Positions 1 to 7,279 are shown, counted from the first letter of the stretch. The stretch is 10,177 nucleotides of DNA from an uncultured Eubacteriales bacterium (GCA_900313475.1 OMRJ01000106.1:1-10177), one strand, 5' to 3'. Made by a program: numbers and translations. Notes: generated by a model not told the origin, from the letters alone.

Positions 1-243
1 ATAAAGCCTTTCCCCGTAAAGCTGCTTAAATCCTTCGGCGGCGGCGACGGCTACACGTCGGCGTTCCTGTTCAGCCTCTTTGAGGGCAAAGAGATGATAG
101 ACTGCCTTGAGTTCGGCTCTGCTTCGGCGGCAATGCTCGTTGCATCGCACGCATGCTCGCAGGATATGCCCACCGTCAGACAGGTCGAGGATTTTATTGC
201 CGCGGAAAAGAAAGAGTACGGCGAAATGGTAGCGAGAGTGTAA
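1..243 (+). CDS. iolC: 5-dehydro-2-deoxygluconokinase IolC, 3' end only (PfkB family)
   Basis: Only the last 80 codons are present; the gene begins upstream of the window. The product belongs to the PfkB/ribokinase sugar-kinase family. The visible segment has the family's C-terminal signature: SFGGGDGYTSAF at residues 11-22 of the fragment is the anion-hole/catalytic-base motif (usually GAGD; the Asp is residue 16). It is followed by a helix with FGSASAAMLVASHACSQDMPT, which is typical of IolC rather than of fructokinases. IolC phosphorylates 5-dehydro-2-deoxy-D-gluconate with ATP in the cytoplasm, giving the substrate for the aldolase IolJ. The assignment to IolC rather than another PfkB kinase is supported by the IolB gene starting 12 nt after its stop. 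Nothing in the fragment looks broken. Confidence 0.88.
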   Translation: MKPFPVKLLKSFGGGDGYTSAFLFSLFEGKEMIDCLEFGSASAAMLVASHACSQDMPTVRQVEDFIAAEKKEYGEMVARV

Positions 244-255
244 GGAGGACGCGTT

Positions 256-1029
256 GTGTTTGAACGTCTTGAATTCGACGCAAACGGAAAAAAAGTCCTT
301 TGCGAAATGAACGGCAAAAACGCCGATATGAAAATGAATATATATGTAAAGCGTCTTGTCCCCGGCGAGAGTATTTACATAAATGACGACATATGCGAAA
401 CGGCTGTGCTTCTTCTCGGCGGCAAGGTCACGTTCGGTTTCGGTAAACGCCGCGAGGAATGCGAAAGACGCGACCCGTTTGAAAAGAAGCCCTATGCGCT
501 TCATGTGTGCAAAAACACCGAAATCACGGTCGAAAGCGAAACGGGAGCGGAGATAATCATTCAGCAGACCGACAATGAAAACGAGTTTCCGATTGAGTTT
601 TACACTCCCGAAAGCTGTCTTTATCAGGAGTTCGGCAAGGGTCAGTGGGACGGCACGGGTCACCGAGTCGTTTCCACAATGTTTGATTACGACAACGCCC
701 CGCACTCCAACCTTGTTTTGGGAGAAGTGTTTACAAAGCCGGGCAGATGGTCGAGCTATCCGCCGCATCACCACCCGCAGCCGGAGGTGTATTATTACCG
801 CTTCGACAAGCCGCAGGGCTTCGGCGCGTGCTATCTCGGCGACGATGTGTATAAGAGCACCGACGGCTCCTACTGCTGCATAGAGCCGGGCAGGGATCAC
901 GAGCAGGCGGCGGCTCCGTGCTATGAGATGTATTATGTGTGGATGATCCGCCACAACGACGGCGATCCGTGGTATAAAACCACTCGCATAGTGGGCGGGG
1001 AGCACCAATGGATAATTGACGCAAAATAA
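256..1029 (+). CDS. iolB: 5-deoxy-glucuronate isomerase IolB
   Basis: Encodes 257 residues of the KduI/IolB bicupin family. The enzyme isomerises 5-deoxy-D-glucuronate, the ring-opening product of IolD, to 5-dehydro-2-deoxy-D-gluconate, the substrate of IolC. The start is a GTG at 256, preceded by AAGGAGG at 242-248 that overlaps the iolC stop codon; no upstream ATG fits. The likely metal site of the cupin is the triple His at residues 171-173 with Glu177 and the following VYYYRF, completed by a downstream His (215, in PGRDHEQAA). YEMYYVWMIRH at 223-233 corresponds to the YDLYYLNVMAG segment of Bacillus IolB as I recall it. The protein is slightly shorter than the roughly 270 residues common in the family, partly because the stretch between the His cluster and the metal Glu is compact. 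Membership of the family is clear from motifs and operon context; the exact activity is inferred. Confidence 0.88.
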   Translation: MFERLEFDANGKKVLCEMNGKNADMKMNIYVKRLVPGESIYINDDICETAVLLLGGKVTFGFGKRREECERRDPFEKKPYALHVCKNTEITVESETGAEIIIQQTDNENEFPIEFYTPESCLYQEFGKGQWDGTGHRVVSTMFDYDNAPHSNLVLGEVFTKPGRWSSYPPHHHPQPEVYYYRFDKPQGFGACYLGDDVYKSTDGSYCCIEPGRDHEQAAAPCYEMYYVWMIRHNDGDPWYKTTRIVGGEHQWIIDAK

Positions 1030-1042
1030 GGAGGAGAGCGCA

Positions 1043-2965
1043 ATGGCAAAAATGACGACTGCGCAGGCTCTCGTCAAATTTCTTGACAATCAATATGTTT
1101 CCTTTGACGGAGAGGAGACAAAATTCGTAGAGGGCATTTTTACTGTATTCGGTCACGGAATAGTGTGCGGACTCGGTCAGGCACTTGATGAGAATCCGGG
1201 CGGACTTAAGGTCTTTCAGGGCAAAAACGAGCAGGGCATGGCTCATGCCGCAGCATCGTTTGCAAAGCAGCACAACCGCCGCAAAATTATTGCGTGCTCG
1301 TCTTCGATAGGTCCGGGCGCCGCAAACATGATAACCGCGGCAGCCACCGCAACCGTAAACAATATTCCGCTGCTGCTTTTCCCCGCCGACACATTCTCAA
1401 CTCGTCAGCCGGACCCCGTTTTGCAGCAGTTCGAGCAGCCCTCATCGCTTTCGATAACCACGAACGACGCATATAAACCCGTTTGCAGATATTGGGACAG
1501 AATAGCGCGTCCCGAACACCTGATGTCGGCTATGCTTAACGCTATGCGCGCACTCACGGATACCGCAAACGCAGGCGCGGTGTGCATATCTCTTTGTCAG
1601 GATGTTGAAGGCGAAAGCTATGATTATCCCGAAGATTTTTTCAAAAAAAGAGTGCATAAGATAACGCGTATCGTTCCGTCGCTCGACGAGATATCCGATA
1701 TCGCGGAAATCATTTCCGTGGCAAAAAACCCCCTTCTTATCGCCGGCGGCGGCGTTAGATATTCTGAGGCGGGAAAAACCGTCGAGGAATTCTGCGAGGA
1801 ATTTAACATTCCGTTTGCCGAAACGCAGTCGGGCAAGAGCGCCGTGCTTTCGTCGCATCCGCTCAATCTCGGCGGAGTCGGCGTTACGGGGAATCTTGCC
1901 GCAAACACGATAGCGAAGGACGCGGACGTTGTCATAGGCGTGGGCACGCGTTTTTCCGATTTCACAACGGCATCAAAATCTCTGTTCCGGCACGACGGCG
2001 TGAAATTTGTCACTATAAACACCGACCGTTTTGACGCCTGTAAGCTTGACGCGACAAAGTGCGTCGCCGACGCAAAGCTTGCCTTGTCCGCTCTCGGTGC
2101 CGTGCTTGAAGCGAAGGCGTATAAAACCGGATATGCCGACGAGATAAAGAACGCAAAGGCTGCGTGGAACGATGAAATGAAGCGTCTTGCCGATTATTCC
2201 TACGACGAAAATTTTGAACCGCTCATAAAAGCACGCGACGAAAAGACCATTCCCGAATTTATCGAAATGTACGGCTCGACGCTTACGCAGACGCAGGTTC
2301 TCGCGTATATCCGCAAGCATATCGCCGACGATGCGATTGCGGTTGCGGCGGCAGGCTCTCTGCCCGGCTGTATGCAGAGAATGTGGACGACCGACGAACG
2401 CTATACATATAATATGGAATACGGCTACTCATGCATGGGTTACGAAATTGCGGGCGCACTCGGCTCAAAGCTTGCCGCTCCCGACAGGGAGGTTTACGCG
2501 TTCTGCGGCGACGGCAGCTATCTTATGCTCCACTCCGAGCTTGTAACATCACTTCAGGAGGGCGCGAAAATAAACGTCCTGCTGTTTGATAACTCCGGCT
2601 TCGGCTGTATAAACAATCTTGAAATGAGTAACGGTATCGGCAACCTTGCAACGGAGTTCCGTCACAGAGATGAAAACGGACAGCTTCTCGGCAGTCTTAT
2701 GAACATCGACTTTGCCGCATGTGCCGCAGGCTACGGCTGCAAAACATATAAAGTCAGAAGTCTCGACGATTTGAAATTTGCGCTTGAAGACGCAAAAAAA
2801 CAGACCGTGTCAACCTTGCTTGACATAAAAGTGTTACCCAAGACCATGACGGACGGCTACGGCGCGTGGTGGCATGTCGGCATTGCCTCAACCTCGGCAA
2901 AGGAATCCGTGCGTAATGCATATAAATCAAAAGAAGAAAATTTAAGCAAAGCGAGGAAATATTGA
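1043..2965 (+). CDS. iolD: 3D-(3,5/4)-trihydroxycyclohexane-1,2-dione hydrolase IolD (TPP-dependent)
   Basis: Encodes 640 residues of the thiamine-diphosphate enzyme superfamily (acetolactate synthase-like). IolD hydrolyses the C-C bond of the cyclic dione made by IolE, opening the ring to 5-deoxyglucuronate. The N-terminal pyrimidine-binding domain carries the catalytic Glu in GKNEQGMAHAA (about Glu63). The central domain has AGGGVRYS and GVGTRFSDF. The C-terminal domain carries the TPP/Mg motif GDGS at about 489-492, ending with the Asn of LLFDNSGFG at about 517, which is the expected GDG-(about 25)-N spacing. I chose the ATG at 1043 because AAGGAGGA at 1028-1035 lies 7 nt before it; an in-frame TTG at 1016 would begin inside iolB and lacks a ribosome site. 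The length fits the family (about 640). The ribosome site overlaps the iolB stop, so translation is probably coupled. Confidence 0.95.
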   Translation: MAKMTTAQALVKFLDNQYVSFDGEETKFVEGIFTVFGHGIVCGLGQALDENPGGLKVFQGKNEQGMAHAAASFAKQHNRRKIIACSSSIGPGAANMITAAATATVNNIPLLLFPADTFSTRQPDPVLQQFEQPSSLSITTNDAYKPVCRYWDRIARPEHLMSAMLNAMRALTDTANAGAVCISLCQDVEGESYDYPEDFFKKRVHKITRIVPSLDEISDIAEIISVAKNPLLIAGGGVRYSEAGKTVEEFCEEFNIPFAETQSGKSAVLSSHPLNLGGVGVTGNLAANTIAKDADVVIGVGTRFSDFTTASKSLFRHDGVKFVTINTDRFDACKLDATKCVADAKLALSALGAVLEAKAYKTGYADEIKNAKAAWNDEMKRLADYSYDENFEPLIKARDEKTIPEFIEMYGSTLTQTQVLAYIRKHIADDAIAVAAAGSLPGCMQRMWTTDERYTYNMEYGYSCMGYEIAGALGSKLAAPDREVYAFCGDGSYLMLHSELVTSLQEGAKINVLLFDNSGFGCINNLEMSNGIGNLATEFRHRDENGQLLGSLMNIDFAACAAGYGCKTYKVRSLDDLKFALEDAKKQTVSTLLDIKVLPKTMTDGYGAWWHVGIASTSAKESVRNAYKSKEENLSKARKY

Positions 2966-2966
2966 T

Positions 2967-3860
2967 ATGCTCGATAAAAACAAAGTAAAGCTCGGCATTG
3001 CTCCCATTGCGTGGACAAATGACGACATGCCCGATCTCGGCGCGGAAAACACGTTTGAACAGTGCATTTCCGAAATGGCTCTTGCCGGATTTACAGGCTG
3101 CGAAGTCGGAAACAAATATCCCAAGGACACAGCGGTTCTTAAAAAAGCGCTTGAGCTTCGCGGCATGCAGATATGCAACGCGTGGTTTTCGTCATTCCTG
3201 CTCACAAAGCCCTATGAGGAAGTGGAAGCGGAGTTTATAAAGCACATCTCTTTTCTTAAGGAGATGGGCGCGAAGGTCGTAGGCATTTCGGAACAGAGCT
3301 ATTCGATACAGGGCACCGACAAGCCCGTTTTTGAGGCAAAATATGTGATGAAGGACGACGAGTGGAAGCTTTTCTGTGACGGTCTTAACAAGCTCGGCAA
3401 GGTTGCAAAGGACATGGGCATCGCGCTCACTCTGCACCACCACATGGGCACCGTAGTGCAGACGGAAGCCGAAATAGACAGAATGATGGAAAACACCGAC
3501 CCCGAGCTTTTCGGTCTGCTGTTTGACTCCGGTCACCTTGCCTATTGCGGTGAGGACTACATGTCGGTTCTTAAAAAATATGCAAAGCGCATCAAGCACG
3601 TTCACCTCAAGGATATTCGCCCCGACAAGGTTAAGAAGGTAAAGGATGAGCATTTAAGCTTTTTGCAGGGCGTTCGCCTCGGCACATTTACCGTACCCGG
3701 AGACGGTGCTATCGACTTCGCGCCTATTTTCGACGTGCTCGCCGAAACAGGCTATGAGGGTTATGTTCTCGTTGAAGCCGAGCAGGATCCGGCAATAGCA
3801 AATCCGTTTGAATACGCTCTCAAGGCACGCAAGTATATCGCAGAAAAAGCAGGTCTGTAA
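2967..3860 (+). CDS. iolE: Myo-inosose-2 dehydratase IolE
   Basis: Encodes 297 residues, the usual length of IolE, in the xylose-isomerase-like TIM-barrel superfamily. It removes water from 2-keto-myo-inositol (scyllo-inosose) to give the trihydroxycyclohexane dione used by IolD; the reaction needs a divalent metal. Visible landmarks are the start LGIAPIAWTNDDMPDLG (9-25), typical of IolE, the strand LTLHHHMGTVVQT (154-166), LLFDSGH (184-190) and HVHLKDIR (211-218) holding likely metal ligands, and PGDGAIDF (244-251) followed by GYVLVEAEQDP (265-275), where the acidic residues complete the site. The ATG lies one base after the iolD stop, with GAGGAA at 2953-2958 as ribosome site inside the end of iolD, so the two genes are translationally coupled. 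Confidence 0.95.
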   Translation: MLDKNKVKLGIAPIAWTNDDMPDLGAENTFEQCISEMALAGFTGCEVGNKYPKDTAVLKKALELRGMQICNAWFSSFLLTKPYEEVEAEFIKHISFLKEMGAKVVGISEQSYSIQGTDKPVFEAKYVMKDDEWKLFCDGLNKLGKVAKDMGIALTLHHHMGTVVQTEAEIDRMMENTDPELFGLLFDSGHLAYCGEDYMSVLKKYAKRIKHVHLKDIRPDKVKKVKDEHLSFLQGVRLGTFTVPGDGAIDFAPIFDVLAETGYEGYVLVEAEQDPAIANPFEYALKARKYIAEKAGL

Positions 3861-3884
3861 TCGACCGTAAAGGAGAAAAATCCA

Positions 3885-5390
3885 ATGGCAGAAAAACTCA
3901 AATATTTTGTAAACGGTCGGTATGTCGAGTCGAAGACCGACAAATACTACGACCTTCACAACCCCTCGACGGGTGAAGTTACGGGCTATGCGCCCAACTG
4001 CACCGCAGAGGAGGTAAACGAGGCAATCGCCGCGGCAAAGGCGGCGTATCCCGCATGGAGCGCCACTCCCGCAATAAAGCGCGCGCAGATACTCTACAAG
4101 GTCAGAGATCTGCTCATTGAACACATGGAGGAGCTTACATATCTTGTCGCCGAAGAAAACGGCAAGGTGTGGGCAGAGGCAGAGGGCGACGTGCTTAAGG
4201 CAAAAGAGGGCACGGAGCTTGCCACACAGGTGCCGTCGCTCATGATGGGTGAGAGCATCATGGATGCGTCAAAGGGCTATGATACGGTAAAATACCGCGA
4301 GTCCATGGGCGTTTTCGCAGGAATTGTTCCCGTTAATTTCCCTGCAATGATCCCGTTCGGCTGGATGGTTCCCGTCTGCGTTGCGACAGGCAACACGATT
4401 GTGCTTAAGGCGGCGTCGCTTACTCCGAGAACCGCTTTGAGAATTGCCGGACTTTATAAGGAAGCCGGCATTCCCGACGGCGTTGTCAATATCGTCACCT
4501 GCTCACGTCATGAGATCGACGTTATTCTCGAGCATCCCGACGTAAAAGGTATTACATTTGTCGGCTCCACTCCCGTAGGAAAGCTCATATACGAGAAAGC
4601 CGCAAAAACAGGCAAGCGTGTTCAGTGCCTTTGCCAGGCAAAGAACCACGCACTCGTCATGTCGGACACCCCCATCGAAAGAACCGTTGCGGGCGTTATC
4701 AACTCCGCTTTCGGCTGCGCGGGTCAGCGCTGCATGGCTCTCTCCTGCTGCGTAGTGGAAGACGCTATCGCCGACAGGTTCGTTGCGGAGCTTAAAAAGC
4801 AGGCATCCGCGATAAAGGTAGGCCCCGCTTACGACAAGACTTCAAAGCTCGGTCCCATTACATATGAAAAGCACTATAAAGAGGTGCTTGCAGATATCGA
4901 CAAGGGCGTCAATGAGGGTGCGACACTCGTGCTTGACGGCAGGAACTGCAAGGTTGACGGCTACGAGAACGGCTACTATGTAGGTCCCACCGTATTTGAC
5001 AACGTTACGGAAGATATGACTATCGGCAGAGACGAGGTTTTCGGTCCCGTACTTTGTATAAAGCGCTGCAAGGACTTCAACGAGGGTCTTGCGAAAATGA
5101 ACGCAAACCCCTATGCGAACGGCTCCGTTATATTTACGCAGAGCGGATATTTTGCACGCGAATTTGTCCGTCACACCGACGGCGGCATGGTAGGCGTTAA
5201 CGTCGGCATTCCCGTGCCGATTGGATTTTTCCCGTTTGCCGGACATAAAAATTCATTCTTCGGAGATCTTCACTGCCTCGGCAAGGATGCCTATCGCTTC
5301 TTCACGGAGTCGAAGTGCGTGACCACACGCTGGTTCGACGAGGAAGAAAAGACGAATACCGAGGTTTCCACATGGGACGGAACAATTTAA
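3885..5390 (+). CDS. iolA: CoA-acylating (methyl)malonate-semialdehyde dehydrogenase IolA/MmsA
   Basis: Encodes 501 residues of the aldehyde dehydrogenase superfamily, MMSDH branch. In inositol breakdown it converts malonate semialdehyde, released by the aldolase IolJ, with NAD+ and CoA to acetyl-CoA and CO2. Landmarks are VNFPAMIPFGW (150-160, oxyanion Asn151), VLKAAS with the NAD-binding Lys175, ITFVGSTPVG (223-232) of the Rossmann fold, QAKNHALVM (251-259), typical of MMSDH where the usual ALDH general-base Glu is absent, and AGQRCMALS (279-287) with catalytic Cys283 next to Arg282. DEVFGPVL and the C-terminal GMVGVNVGIPVPIGFFPFAGHK also match MMSDH. The ATG follows an AAAGGAG site after a 24-nt gap. 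Divergent points: residues 102-108 read DVLKAKE where Bacillus IolA, as I recall, has DVLRG, and the AKNH motif is preceded by CLCQ rather than the usual ALxG. The family is certain; substrate preference is inferred from the operon. Confidence 0.92.
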   Translation: MAEKLKYFVNGRYVESKTDKYYDLHNPSTGEVTGYAPNCTAEEVNEAIAAAKAAYPAWSATPAIKRAQILYKVRDLLIEHMEELTYLVAEENGKVWAEAEGDVLKAKEGTELATQVPSLMMGESIMDASKGYDTVKYRESMGVFAGIVPVNFPAMIPFGWMVPVCVATGNTIVLKAASLTPRTALRIAGLYKEAGIPDGVVNIVTCSRHEIDVILEHPDVKGITFVGSTPVGKLIYEKAAKTGKRVQCLCQAKNHALVMSDTPIERTVAGVINSAFGCAGQRCMALSCCVVEDAIADRFVAELKKQASAIKVGPAYDKTSKLGPITYEKHYKEVLADIDKGVNEGATLVLDGRNCKVDGYENGYYVGPTVFDNVTEDMTIGRDEVFGPVLCIKRCKDFNEGLAKMNANPYANGSVIFTQSGYFAREFVRHTDGGMVGVNVGIPVPIGFFPFAGHKNSFFGDLHCLGKDAYRFFTESKCVTTRWFDEEEKTNTEVSTWDGTI

Positions 5391-5420
5391 CAAAAAAATA
5401 ATTTGCAAGGAGAAAAATAA

Positions 5421-6434
5421 ATGCTTACAATTGGTATTATCGGCGCGGGCAGAATCGGCAAGGTTCACCTTGAATCCATTTCTTATCACGTCAAAAACGC
5501 GGTCGTCAAGGCTGTCGCAGACCCCTTTATGAACGACGAGACAAAGGCTTTTATCGAGAGCTTCGGCGTTAAGGACATCTACACCGACTACAAAAAGATT
5601 CTTGAAGACAAAGACATTGACGCGGTGCTTGTCTGCTCGTCGACCGACACACACTCCGCTATTTCAATCGAAGCTATCAATGCCGGCAAGCATGTTTTCT
5701 GCGAAAAGCCCGTTGACCACTCAATCGAGAAGATTCAGGCGGTTGCGGACGCTCTTGCCGCTCATCCCGAAATTAAGTTCCAGGTCGGCTTCAACCGCCG
5801 TTTCGACCATAACTTCGCGGCTGTCCGCAAGGCTTATGACGCCGGAAAAATAGGCGAGGCACATATTCTTAAGATAACGTCGCGCGATCCCGAACCGCCG
5901 AACCCCAAGTACATTGCCGTTTCGGGCGGTATTTTCCTTGACATGACGATTCACGATTTCGATATGGCTTGCTTCCTTACAAACAGTGATGTTGAGGAGC
6001 TTTATGTCAATTCCGCAGTTCTCGTCGATCCCGCTATCGGCGAACAGGGAGACGTTGACACCGCTATCATCACAATGAAAATGGCAAACGGAGCGCTTGC
6101 GGTTATCGATAACTCCAGACGCGCCGCCTACGGCTACGATCAGCGTGCAGAGCTTTTCGGCTCAAAGGGCATGGTAGCTACCTCCAACGATACGCTTTCG
6201 ACTGCCGTTATCTCCGATGAAAACGGCGTTACGGGCGAAAAGCCGCTGTTCTTCTTCCTTGAAAGATACATGGAATCGTTCTCCGAGGAAATGCGTCAGT
6301 TTGTAAACGCATGCGAGAACAATACCGAAGTTCCCGTAGGAATCCATGCCGGCATGCAGAGCGTCAAGATCGGTCTTGCCGCAAAGAAGTCCGTCGCGGA
6401 GCACCGTCCCGTTGCGCTTTCCGAAATCAAATAA
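5421..6434 (+). CDS. iolG: Inositol 2-dehydrogenase IolG (Gfo/Idh/MocA family)
   Basis: Encodes 337 residues, normal for IolG. It is an NAD-dependent oxidoreductase that oxidises myo-inositol (or a related isomer) to 2-keto-myo-inositol, the first step of the pathway. The N-terminal Rossmann fold has GIIGAGRIG (5-13). CEKPVDHS (94-101) holds the conserved catalytic Lys96. The C-terminal domain motif GGIFLDMTIHDFDMA (169-183) contains Asp174 and His178, which line up with the Asp and His of the Lys-Asp-His triad known in Bacillus IolG. GFNRRFDHNF (123-132) is typical of inositol dehydrogenases. The ATG at 5421 has AAGGAG at 5407-5412, 8 nt away. It is the last gene of the operon; the gap from iolA is 30 nt and a terminator follows 13 nt after its stop. 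Scyllo-inositol or another isomer as substrate cannot be excluded from sequence. Confidence 0.93.
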   Translation: MLTIGIIGAGRIGKVHLESISYHVKNAVVKAVADPFMNDETKAFIESFGVKDIYTDYKKILEDKDIDAVLVCSSTDTHSAISIEAINAGKHVFCEKPVDHSIEKIQAVADALAAHPEIKFQVGFNRRFDHNFAAVRKAYDAGKIGEAHILKITSRDPEPPNPKYIAVSGGIFLDMTIHDFDMACFLTNSDVEELYVNSAVLVDPAIGEQGDVDTAIITMKMANGALAVIDNSRRAAYGYDQRAELFGSKGMVATSNDTLSTAVISDENGVTGEKPLFFFLERYMESFSEEMRQFVNACENNTEVPVGIHAGMQSVKIGLAAKKSVAEHRPVALSEIK

Positions 6435-6446
6435 TCGGTATTTTAC

Positions 6447-6487
6447 TCCGGAGTCGCTGTCTTCGCTGCAGCGGCTCCGGATTTCTT
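6447..6487 (+). terminator. Rho-independent terminator of the iol operon
   Basis: A 13-bp stem pairs 6447-6459 with 6469-6481. It is GC-rich, starts CCGGAG in the left arm, and contains a single T-G wobble. The loop is 9 nt (6460-6468). A short U-rich tail (TTTCTT, 6482-6487) follows. It starts 13 nt after the iolG stop. The tail is weaker than ideal, so some read-through toward the next gene is possible. Confidence 0.78.
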
Positions 6488-6509
6488 AAGTTTTGGTAAA
6501 TAAAATATG

Positions 6510-6537
6510 AAATAACTGTTAATTTTTATAGTTATTT
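6510..6537. repeat. AT-rich inverted repeat next to a putative promoter (operator-like)
   Basis: AAATAACT (6510-6517) and its exact complement AGTTATTT (6530-6537) are separated by 12 nt. The right arm overlaps the place expected for the -35 element of the promoter called at 6529-6557. The arrangement resembles a binding site for a dimeric regulator. In such an AT-rich stretch an 8-bp dyad can also arise by chance. Confidence 0.4.
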
Positions 6538-6557
6538 TAAGGGAAATCGCATATAAT
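6529..6557 (+). promoter_or_regulatory. Putative sigma-A-type promoter of the chagasin-like gene
   Basis: A perfect -10 hexamer TATAAT lies at 6552-6557, about 54 nt before the next ATG. With a 17-nt spacer the -35 would be TAGTTA (6529-6534), only a 3/6 match to TTGACA, so the promoter may be weak, activated, or controlled through the overlapping dyad. It follows the iol terminator, which argues that the next gene is transcribed on its own. Confidence 0.5.
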
Positions 6558-6610
6558 AAGCACACCGATGCGAAAGCAGAGGAAATAACAAAACCAAAAG
6601 AGGTGTATTT

Positions 6611-7048
6611 ATGTCCGCATTTTTCCAAAAAATCGTAGCATTCTTTGTTGCGGTTCTCGCATTCTTCGGCATCAATATCAATGTTGAAAAGCACGATGTC
6701 GATGTCAGGGGCGACGGCTACGCTTATTCGATTGATTTTGAAGACAGAGAAATTGAAATCGAATTCCCCGCAAACCCCACCACCGGCTACGCATGGACAT
6801 GTGAAATTGACGGTTCCGCGCTTGTTCTGATAAAGGATGAATATGATGCGGATGATAACCCGCTCGGTCTTGCCGGCAAGGGCGGCAAGCAGGAATATGA
6901 GTTTAAAGCTGTTCAGCCCGGTGACGCTGCACTTGTGTTTACATATGCGCGTAGTAACTCCGAGGATGCAGCAAAAGTGTTTACGGTAAAAATAAGCGTT
7001 GACACAAATTATGAGATAAAAGTTGTCAGCTTTGAAAAAACCAAATAA
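6611..7048 (+). CDS. Chagasin-like (I42 family) cysteine protease inhibitor domain protein, membrane-anchored or secreted
   Basis: Encodes 145 residues. Residues 8-22 are strongly hydrophobic with one Lys before them (Lys7), so the protein is probably exported as a signal peptide or N-anchor, though there is no clear cleavage motif. Residues about 45-140 form an immunoglobulin-like beta domain with two of the three inhibitory-loop motifs of the chagasin family: NPTTGYAW (55-62, BC loop) and AGKGG before EYEFKA (88-100, DE loop). The third loop, normally RPW or RPF, is here TYARSNSED (111-119), so the Arg is kept but Pro and the aromatic residue are not. Family members block papain-type cysteine proteases by inserting these loops in the active-site cleft. 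The start has GAGGTG just upstream. The gene stands alone between two terminators. Inhibitory activity is inferred; it could be a structural or adhesion domain of the same fold. Confidence 0.72.
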   Translation: MSAFFQKIVAFFVAVLAFFGININVEKHDVDVRGDGYAYSIDFEDREIEIEFPANPTTGYAWTCEIDGSALVLIKDEYDADDNPLGLAGKGGKQEYEFKAVQPGDAALVFTYARSNSEDAAKVFTVKISVDTNYEIKVVSFEKTK

Positions 7049-7065
7049 AATTTTCTTCCTAAGAT

Positions 7066-7105
7066 AAAGCGTCCCGCCTGTCAGTCAGATAGGCGGGACG
7101 CTTTT
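7066..7105 (+). terminator. Strong Rho-independent terminator after the chagasin-like gene
   Basis: A perfect 14-bp stem pairs 7066-7079 with 7091-7104. The core is CGTCCCGCC, the loop is 11 nt, and the right arm ends in a run of four T. The left arm starts with AAA, so the structure can also work in part on the other strand. It begins 17 nt after the stop codon. Confidence 0.9.
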
Positions 7106-7107
7106 AT

Positions 7108-7143
7108 AGGCTGACGGGATTCGAACCCCATGTCGCCCGTCAG
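7108..7143 (-). other. tRNA T-arm-like motif inside an 8-bp inverted repeat (possible tRNA relic or attachment-site remnant)
   Basis: Read on the minus strand, the segment contains GGGGTTCGAATCCCGTCAGCC, which looks like a tRNA T-loop (TTCGAAT) flanked by three G-C pairs and an acceptor-like 3' end. The outer sequences CTGACGGG (7111-7118) and CCCGTCAG (7136-7143) are perfect inverted repeats around it. No matching anticodon arm, D arm or 5' acceptor strand is visible in the next 60 bases, only two of five T-stem positions fail to pair, and there is no CCA. It is therefore not a working tRNA. It could be a tRNA 3' remnant left by an integrating element, or part of a dispersed repeat. Confidence 0.35.
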
Positions 7144-7279
7144 TACCCCTTTTCGGCACTTTTCTCCCTTTTCGTCTTGACTTGCGTCAGCAAGCCTGCA
7201 CCTCAAAAAACGTATGCCTTGATGTTATATCCCTTTTTGGAATAACTGTGTCGCAGCAAAAAGTCAGGCAACGTTTTTG

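Noticed and set aside
1016..1042. Upstream TTG start for iolD
   Set aside because: It would overlap the end of iolB, has no ribosome site, and the translated stretch is simply the iolB/iolD junction with its AAGGAGGA site. The ATG at 1043 is well placed.
731..1273. 180-residue minus-strand frame
   Set aside because: It is opposite to iolB and iolD, is low-complexity and rich in Arg, Ser and Cys, and is explained as a shadow of the well-supported + strand genes.
6558..6610. Possible riboswitch in the leader of the chagasin-like gene
   Set aside because: The leader is only about 50 nt and has no substantial stem, so it is too short for known riboswitch classes.
7108..7200. Functional tRNA gene on the minus strand
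   Set aside because: Only a T-arm-like piece is present. No anticodon arm, D arm or paired acceptor stem can be drawn.
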